From NCBI GenBank assembly GCA_030604885.1, contig JAUVUZ010000003.1, forward strand, positions 111,603 to 175,602: DNA of 64,000 bases, given 5' to 3'. How positions within the stretch are numbered: position 1 is the first letter of the stretch; every line of letters begins with the position of its first letter. The position numbers were made by a program, and so were the translations under genes. Under the pieces are notes generated by a model that was not told where the DNA came from, made no database searches, and saw only the letters and a list, made by a program, of their open reading frames with translations. Positions 8,177-13,621 of this stretch are shown here, piece by piece. The DNA is from Alphaproteobacteria bacterium. GTDB taxonomy: Bacteria > Pseudomonadota > Alphaproteobacteria > Rhodospirillales > Rhodospirillaceae.

Positions 8177-9487
8177 TCATCGCGGCGGCAGGGCGGCGAG
8201 GGCGTCGATCAGGCCGATCCAGGCGTCGCGCAGGCCGACTCGGACGGCCCAGTCCCCCGGGTCGCGGCCGTGCAGGCGGGCGTCGGCGGTGGAGAACGGA
8301 GTCTTGGCGGCGGTGCGGGTGGCGAGCACGGCATGCCCGGCGGCGTCGGTGGCGGTCCACGCCACCGCAACCTCGGCGACGCCCGCGCCCGGGCCGGTCT
8401 TCACCAGCCGCACCTCGGCGCTCTCGATCCGCACCGCCAGCGGCGCGCCCTCGGCGGACCACACCGCCGCCAGGGGCTGGCCCTCCTGGTTCCAGCGGCG
8501 CAGGCGCGACAGCAGGTCGCCGGTGGCGGCGGCCGCCTCCAGGCGCTCCAGGCGGAAGGGCAGGCGGCGGTCGCCCGCCGCCGCCGCCATCGCCGAGGTT
8601 TCGCGGGCGGCGGCGACGATCTCGGGTGCCAGGGTGCGCAGCGCCGCCTGGGTGGCGTCGGCGATGGCGGTGTCGAGGGGGGCGAGGCCGACCTCCAGGG
8701 CGCGGTCCCGCTCCGCCTCGGCGCGCGCCTCGGCGTTGCCGCGCCACACCGGCGCGCCCCCCGGCAGCGCCAGGGCGACGCCCAGGCGCACCTCGGCGGC
8801 GGCGTGATCGGCCGAGGGCACGGGCAGGGCGGCCAGCGACAGGCTTTCGATGGCGATGTCGAAGGGCGGCGCGGCGGCGTCGGTGGGGAGTTGCACGTCG
8901 AGGGCGGCGCGCACCCGGTCGGCGAAGTCGGCGGTGCGCTCGGCGGTTTCGAGCGGCCGCGCCAGGCGCACCGCGTCGAGCCGCAGCGCCGCCTCGGGCG
9001 CGGGCGCCAGGCTGCGGTGCAGGCGCAGGGAGAAGGTTTCGAGATTGCGGGCGAAGGCGCGGTAGCGCGCCGCCCGCACCGTCGACTGGCGCAGTTCCAC
9101 CGCGTCCGCCACCGTCACCCGCGCGGAGGCGACGATGCGGTCGTTGAACACCACGCGGCCGTTGCGGTCGGCGACGCGGTAGAGAATCGCGGCGCGGCCG
9201 GTGCCGGTGCCGTCGGGCGCGGCGGCGGCGACGCTCTCCACGTCGCGCAGTTCGACCACCAGCCCCTCGGCGGCGTCGGCCCGGAACAGGCCGCCGTCGC
9301 GCAGGTGGGCGGCGGCCATGGTGCGCACCGCCTCGACCACCGCGTCGCGGCGGTCGGCGCGGGCGAAGCGCACGTCGTCGAGCTTGAGCGGCAGCGGCGG
9401 GCCGGGGAAGCGCCAGGTGTCGAACGCGGCATCGGCGTTGGCGGCGAGGCCGAGGACGGCGGCGAAGGCGAGGGAGGCAAGGCGCAT
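8177..9487 (-). CDS. Secreted protein of unknown function, 436 aa
   Basis: Exported protein with a clear signal peptide (MRLASLAFAAVLGLAANADA, cut before AFDTW). The rest is an Ala/Arg/Leu-rich periplasmic protein without transmembrane helices, cysteines or a motif I recognise. It has about two similar-sized halves of mixed alpha/beta character; short phrases such as VVELRDVESV and VRIESAEVRLV recall beta-strand pairs. ATG 9487 lies 2 bp after the stop of the phage-type repressor gene, so the two are almost certainly one transcript. Cargo attached to a lysogeny-type repressor and a periplasmic host protein reading through from that promoter are both possible. Confidence 0.7.
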   Translation of the reverse strand: MRLASLAFAAVLGLAANADAAFDTWRFPGPPLPLKLDDVRFARADRRDAVVEAVRTMAAAHLRDGGLFRADAAEGLVVELRDVESVAAAAPDGTGTGRAAILYRVADRNGRVVFNDRIVASARVTVADAVELRQSTVRAARYRAFARNLETFSLRLHRSLAPAPEAALRLDAVRLARPLETAERTADFADRVRAALDVQLPTDAAAPPFDIAIESLSLAALPVPSADHAAAEVRLGVALALPGGAPVWRGNAEARAEAERDRALEVGLAPLDTAIADATQAALRTLAPEIVAAARETSAMAAAAGDRRLPFRLERLEAAAATGDLLSRLRRWNQEGQPLAAVWSAEGAPLAVRIESAEVRLVKTGPGAGVAEVAVAWTATDAAGHAVLATRTAAKTPFSTADARLHGRDPGDWAVRVGLRDAWIGLIDALAALPPR

Positions 9488-9489
9488 GG

Positions 9490-10179
9490 TCAGATGCCGA
9501 ACAGTTCGTTGAGGGTGAGGATGCGGTGGACCGCGCGCACCCGCGCGCCGTCCAGGCGGATTTCCGCCTGCGGGTTGAACTGCTCCAGCAGCAGCGCGGT
9601 GTCGGTGCGGCGGGCGAGGCGCTTGACCCAGGCCTGCACCGTGCCGTCGTCCGGGTCCACCGTCTGCACCACCACGTAGTCGCCGACCCGCGCCGGGCGG
9701 CGCTCGGAAACGTAGATCAGCTCGCCCTCCTCGAAGCGGGGCGACATGCTCGCCCCCACCACGTAGAGGGCGTAGATGTCGCGCGAGGCGCCGATGCCGG
9801 GCGGGCGGCGGACGTAGTCGATCGCCGCGGTGTCGAGCTGGAACGCGCCCCGGGCGCTGCCCGCGGCGGTGCCGAGCACCGGCACGTCGCGCGGCATCTC
9901 GGCGCGGGCGGGGGGCGTCGGCGTCTCCCACAGCCCGAACGGCGGCGGCGCGGCGGCGGGCGCGGCGGGCGCGCCCGCGTCGATCAGCCAGTCCACCGAG
10001 CATTCGAGGGCGCGGGCGAGCTTGGCGAGGCTGTCGGCGCGCGGCTTCACCGAACGCTCGCGCAGCACGTTGCGGATGGTGTCGGGGTGCAGGCCCGCGT
10101 CCACCGAGGCGGCGCGCGGCGTCTTGTCGAGGGCCTTGAGGCGCTCGCGGACGCGGCTCTTGAGGTCGTCGTTGGTCAT
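9490..10179 (-). CDS. Phage-type repressor: XRE HTH fused to S24 LexA-like peptidase
   Basis: Transcription repressor of 229 residues, of the C2/CI/LexA type that cleaves itself during SOS induction. The N-terminal XRE helix-turn-helix spans about residues 15-65 (KTPRAASVDAGLHPDTIRNV). After a Pro/Ala linker comes an AAG cleavage-like site near 105-107 and an S24 domain with Ser144 in VGASMSP and Lys186 in QAWVKRL as the catalytic dyad. All expected residues are present, so it looks functional. The gene faces a rightward promoter with an operator palindrome and the terminase genes, the classic arrangement of a lysogeny switch. It also leads a leftward run with the secreted ORFan. Basic start region and ATG 10179 look sound. 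Confidence 0.9.
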   Translation of the reverse strand: MTNDDLKSRVRERLKALDKTPRAASVDAGLHPDTIRNVLRERSVKPRADSLAKLARALECSVDWLIDAGAPAAPAAAPPPFGLWETPTPPARAEMPRDVPVLGTAAGSARGAFQLDTAAIDYVRRPPGIGASRDIYALYVVGASMSPRFEEGELIYVSERRPARVGDYVVVQTVDPDDGTVQAWVKRLARRTDTALLLEQFNPQAEIRLDGARVRAVHRILTLNELFGI

Positions 10180-10180
10180 G

Positions 10181-10196
10181 CGGGTAATTTAACCCG
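10181..10196. promoter_or_regulatory. Putative operator overlapping repressor leader
   Basis: Imperfect palindrome CGGGTAATTTAACCCG directly upstream of the repressor start codon. Its CGGGT/ACCCG arms and AT-rich centre resemble the larger palindrome at 10319-10332. It is a plausible autoregulation site; binding is inferred. Confidence 0.5.
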
Positions 10197-10311
10197 AGAT
10201 TGTCCGCTGTGTCACCGGGTTTCTGCCGCATTTCACGAAAATTGCATGAAAATCCACACGGATTTGCGGGGTTCTGCGCGCGGCGCGTGCGGCTGGTTGC
10301 CCGCACACGCC

Positions 10312-10340
10312 TTGACTGCGGGCAATTGCCCGTATATCAT
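10312..10340 (+). promoter_or_regulatory. Rightward phage promoter with operator palindrome in its spacer
   Basis: A near-consensus promoter TTGACT (10312-10317), 17-bp spacer and TATCAT (10335-10340). A perfect 14-bp palindrome, CGGGCAATTGCCCG (10319-10332), fills the spacer. A repressor bound there would block RNA polymerase, as in lambdoid switches. A further half-site, GTTGCCCG, lies at 10296-10303. Transcription would start near 10347, just before the small gene at 10372. Confidence 0.8.
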
Positions 10341-10371
10341 GGCTCCCGTACCGGAAGCTGTGGGGGCGAGG

Positions 10372-10602
10372 ATGGACGGTGAGGCGTGCGGACGCGAACG
10401 GGCGGAGCGGTTGGTGGAGCGGATTCTCGCGGCGGAGCCGCGGCGGCTGCCGCCCGATATCGCGATCTACGGCCGCGCGGTGGCGGGCATCCTCGCCGCC
10501 CAGCCGCGCGCCCGCGCCGAGGCGGCGGCGGCCCGCGCGCTCACCCTCGGCGGATTGCCGTCGCGGGCGGAAATCCTGGCGTTCTGCGCCCACTCCGAGT
10601 GA
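10372..10602 (+). CDS. Small phage-island protein of unknown function, 76 aa
   Basis: First gene after the rightward promoter, 76 residues, charged and helical, without a recognised domain. The start ATG 10372 was chosen over ATG 10339 because the latter overlaps the -10 element and a purine-rich GGGGGCGAGG precedes 10372. The protein has a short basic/acidic first half (RERAERLVERILAAEPRR) and an Ala-rich helix. It ends 11 bp before the small-terminase-like gene, which implies one operon. It may be an early regulator or a packaging accessory; no firm assignment. Confidence 0.65.
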   Translation: MDGEACGRERAERLVERILAAEPRRLPPDIAIYGRAVAGILAAQPRARAEAAAARALTLGGLPSRAEILAFCAHSE

Positions 10603-10613
10603 GGACACCGAAC

Positions 10614-11009
10614 ATGACCGATCCGATTTCCCCCGCGCGCGTCGCGGTGCGGCGGCGCTTTCTCGAAATCCTTGCCGAGACCGGCAGCGTGCGCGCCGCC
10701 GCCTCCGCCTCCGGGCGGCCGCGCGGCGCGTGGCTGGCGTTGCGCGGCCGCGACCCCGGCTTCGCCCGGGCGTGGGAGGAGGCGCTCGATTCCTACGTCG
10801 AACTGCTGGAGGCGGAGGCCGACCGCCGCGCCGTGGGCGGCGAGACCGAGCCGGTGTTCTACGGCGGCAAGCAGGTGGGGGAGCGCACCCGCGCCTCCGA
10901 CAGCCTGCTGATGTTCCGCCTCAAGGCGCTCCGCCCCCAGCGCTACAAGGGCGCGGCCGACGAGGCGGAGCCGCTGACGGTGACGATCCGCGACTTTTCC
11001 GGAGAGTGA
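10614..11009 (+). CDS. Phage terminase small subunit-like protein
   Basis: DNA-recognition subunit of a phage packaging motor, 131 residues. The N-terminal half has a helix-turn-helix (FLEILAETGSVRAAASASGRPRGAWLALRG) typical of phBC6A51-like small terminases. The C-terminal part, ending LLMFRLKALRPQRYKGA, is the usual tail of this family. It sits 2 bp before the large subunit gene, the standard order. No base-composition shift from the surrounding chromosome is obvious, so the island is old. Function as a terminase subunit is inferred from family and neighbour. Confidence 0.8.
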   Translation: MTDPISPARVAVRRRFLEILAETGSVRAAASASGRPRGAWLALRGRDPGFARAWEEALDSYVELLEAEADRRAVGGETEPVFYGGKQVGERTRASDSLLMFRLKALRPQRYKGAADEAEPLTVTIRDFSGE

Positions 11010-11011
11010 GC

Positions 11012-12334
11012 ATGGAAATCGCGTTGCCGCACGGCTGGGAGCCGCGCGACTATCAACTGCCGTTCCTGCGGGCGATGGCGCCGCGCATGGCGGGCGGCGG
11101 CGGCCGGGCGGTGCTGGTGTGGCACCGCCGCTCGGGGAAAGACGCCACCGCGCTCAACTTCGCCGCCTGCGCCGCCCACGTGCGGCGGGGGGTCTACTGG
11201 CACATGCTGCCCACCGCCACCCAGGCGCGCAAGGCGGTGTGGGACGCGGTGGACGGCGAGGGGCGGCGGGTGCTCGACCAGGTGTTCCCGCGACCCCTGC
11301 GCGCCGCCACCAACGCCACCGAAATGAAGATCGCGCTGAAATGCGGCTCCCTGTGGCAGCTGGTGGGGTCCGACAACTTCAACGCCCTGGTGGGCGCCAA
11401 CCCGGTGGGGGTGGTGTTTTCCGAATATTCGCTGGCGGATCCGGCGGCGTGGGACTACGTGCGGCCGATCCTCGCCGAGAACGGCGGCTGGGCGGTGTTC
11501 ATCTTCACCCCGCGCGGCCGCAACCACGGCCACGCGCTGCTGGAGATGGCGAAGCGCAACCCGGCGTGGTTCGCCCAGGTGCTGTCGGTGGACGACACCC
11601 GCCGCGTCGACGGCACTCCGGTGATCCCGCCCGCCGCGATCGCCGAGGACCGCGCCGCCGGCATGGCCGAGGAAGTCCTGCGGCAGGAATACTGGTGCAG
11701 CTTCGACGCCGCCCTCACCGGCAGCTATTACGGCAGGGCGCTGGAGGCGGCGCGGGCGGAGGGGCGGATCGGCGCGGTGGCGTGGGAACCGGCGCTGCCG
11801 GTGGAAACCTGGTGGGACCTCGGCATGAGCGATTCCACCGCGATCTGGTTCGCCCAGCGGCTGGGGGCCGAGGTGCGGCTGATCGACTACCTCGAGGCCT
11901 CGGGCGAGGGTCTGCCCTATTACGTCCAGGCGCTGCGGGAGAAGCCCTACGCCTACGGCCGCCACATCGCCCCCCACGACATCGAGGTGCGCGAACTCGG
12001 CACCGGCAAGAGCCGCCGCGAAACCGCGTGGAAGCTCGGCGTGCGCTTCGAGGTGGCGCCCGCGCAAAGCCTCGCCGACGGCATCGAGGCGGTGCGCGGC
12101 CTGCTGCCCCACTGCCGCTTCGACGAAACCCGCTGCGGCCGCGGCCTCGAAGCGCTGACCCAATACCGCCGCGCCTGGAACGACAAGACCCGCGACTACA
12201 TGGCCTCGCCGCTGCACGATTGGTGCAGCCACGCCGCCGATTCCTTCCGTTATGGCGCGGTGGCGCGGGGGCCGGGGCGGCTGGGGCGGGCGCCGCTCGC
12301 CGCCGAGGCGGCCTTCCGGGTGCTGCGGCCGTGA
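11012..12334 (+). CDS. Phage terminase large subunit (packaging ATPase/nuclease)
   Basis: Motor protein of 440 residues that cuts and translocates phage DNA. The ATPase half has the Walker A-like WHRRSGKD (37-44), Walker B VVFSEYS (Glu138) and the coupling motif TPRG (166-169). The nuclease half has Asp269 in WWDLGMSDS and Asp410 in SHAADSFRY, the usual acidic cluster. Length and motifs are complete, so it is not an obvious pseudogene. Yet no portal, protease or capsid gene follows: the next gene is a convergent pentapeptide-repeat protein 13 bp away. It is therefore an orphan packaging module kept with its repressor. Confidence 0.92.
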   Translation: MEIALPHGWEPRDYQLPFLRAMAPRMAGGGGRAVLVWHRRSGKDATALNFAACAAHVRRGVYWHMLPTATQARKAVWDAVDGEGRRVLDQVFPRPLRAATNATEMKIALKCGSLWQLVGSDNFNALVGANPVGVVFSEYSLADPAAWDYVRPILAENGGWAVFIFTPRGRNHGHALLEMAKRNPAWFAQVLSVDDTRRVDGTPVIPPAAIAEDRAAGMAEEVLRQEYWCSFDAALTGSYYGRALEAARAEGRIGAVAWEPALPVETWWDLGMSDSTAIWFAQRLGAEVRLIDYLEASGEGLPYYVQALREKPYAYGRHIAPHDIEVRELGTGKSRRETAWKLGVRFEVAPAQSLADGIEAVRGLLPHCRFDETRCGRGLEALTQYRRAWNDKTRDYMASPLHDWCSHAADSFRYGAVARGPGRLGRAPLAAEAAFRVLRP

Positions 12335-12347
12335 GGGGTTAGGTACC

Positions 12348-13406
12348 CTAGTAGCCCGGTTCGGGCTTGCGCAGGGGCGGAAGGTCGAAGCCGTAGGGCA
12401 GCAGCGGCTGGTTGCGGCGCTCGGTTTCCGGATCCTCGGCGCCGCGATAGAAGGCGGAGGCCACCTGCTCCGGGTCGAGGTTGCGCACGCCGGTGAGGTC
12501 GGCGCCGGTGAGGTCGGCGCCGTCGAGCACCGCGCCCACCATTTCCGCGCCGGTCAGGGTCGCCCCCGCCAGCGACGCACCCGCCAGGTGGGCATAGGAG
12601 AAATCCGCCCCCTCGGCGTGGACCCAGGTGAGGTTGGCGTGTTCGAGGTCGGCGTTGGAGAGGTTGGCCTCGAGCATCTGCACCTTGCGCAGGTCGGCCT
12701 TCTGCAAGGTGGCCGAATCGAGGTGCGCGCCGTTCAGCAGCGCCCGCTGCAGGTTGACCCCGTCGAGCGCCGCGTAGCCGAGGGCGGCGCGGTTGAGGTT
12801 GGCGCCGCACAGGTTGGCGCCGGTGAACTCGGCGTGCTCCAGCACCGCGTCCTCGAGGATCGCGCCGGAGAAGTCGCAATCCCAGAACTTCGCCTCGCTG
12901 GCGGAGAGGCGCACCGCGCGGGCCTCGGCGAAATCCGCGTCCGCCGCCGCGGCGCGCACCAGGTTGGCGCCCTCGAGGGTGGCGCCGCGCAGGCTGGCGC
13001 CGCTGAGGTTGGCCTCGCCGAGAGCGGCGCCGGTGAGGTCGGCCCCGGCGAGCCGCGCCCGCGCCATGTGCGCGCCCTTGAGCGAGGCGCGGGCGAAGCT
13101 GGCGCCGGTCAGCTCGGCGGTTTCGAGGGCGACGCGGTCGAGGATCAGCTCGGAAAAGTCGTGGTTCTCGAGGGGCGCGCGGTTCTGCGCCAGCCATGCG
13201 AGCGCCGCCGCCTGGCCCACGTCGGCGCGCTTGCCGCGCGCGGCGCGCAGGGTCTGGCGCTTGGTCTCGGCGAGGGCGACGCGGCGCCGGGCGGAGTACT
13301 CGCGCCAGCGGCGGCTGCCGCCGAGGGCGACGAAGGTGGCGGTCGCCACCGCGGCGAGGGCCAGGCCGCCGCCGACGATCCAACCGATTTGAGCGGTGTC
13401 GGGCAT
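12348..13406 (-). CDS. Membrane-anchored pentapeptide-repeat protein
   Basis: Protein of 352 residues with one N-terminal transmembrane helix (about 8-28) and a basic linker. A long run of pentapeptide repeats of the A(D/N)LXX type then runs from about 80 to 310 (for example LTGASFARASLKGAHMARAR). This repeat folds into a right-handed quadrilateral beta-helix; some family members mimic DNA and protect gyrase, most have no known role. The C-terminal tail is Pro-rich. It is convergent with the terminase gene and may or may not belong to the phage island. A cytoplasmic beta-helix tethered to the membrane is the safest description. Confidence 0.88.
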   Translation of the reverse strand: MPDTAQIGWIVGGGLALAAVATATFVALGGSRRWREYSARRRVALAETKRQTLRAARGKRADVGQAAALAWLAQNRAPLENHDFSELILDRVALETAELTGASFARASLKGAHMARARLAGADLTGAALGEANLSGASLRGATLEGANLVRAAAADADFAEARAVRLSASEAKFWDCDFSGAILEDAVLEHAEFTGANLCGANLNRAALGYAALDGVNLQRALLNGAHLDSATLQKADLRKVQMLEANLSNADLEHANLTWVHAEGADFSYAHLAGASLAGATLTGAEMVGAVLDGADLTGADLTGVRNLDPEQVASAFYRGAEDPETERRNQPLLPYGFDLPPLRKPEPGY

Positions 13407-13434
13407 CGGGAAACGCCTTTCGTCATCGGGGGTT

Positions 13435-13470
13435 GGGGCAGCCGGTCGGCGGGCGCCGACGGACTGCCCC
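13435..13470. terminator. Nested hairpin between pentapeptide gene and coiled-coil gene
   Basis: Outer stem GGGGCAG / CTGCCCC (13435-13441, 13464-13470) encloses an inner stem GTCGGC / GCCGAC (13445-13450, 13455-13460). There is no T-tract, so its role as terminator or leader structure is uncertain. The rest of 13407-13621 holds no gene; a TTGACT near 13559 may be part of a promoter for the next gene. Confidence 0.4.
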
Positions 13471-13621
13471 GCCGGCTCTCTTTCATCTTGTATCCATGGG
13501 GCTGATTTGCAAAGGAGAAATCTGGCGCTCCGGGGCGCGCGGACCGTGTGCGCGAAGCGTTGACTTCGACCGCCGGGGGTGTTCGAGTGAGGGCACGGGA
13601 ATTCCGCAACCGGGGGAAGTC

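Noticed and set aside
10339..10371. Earlier ATG for the first gene of the phage island
   Set aside because: It overlaps the -10 box TATCAT, so it would not be in the transcript.
9490..12334. Complete prophage or gene transfer agent cluster
   Set aside because: No integrase, attachment site, portal, capsid or tail gene is seen; only the control and packaging parts are present.
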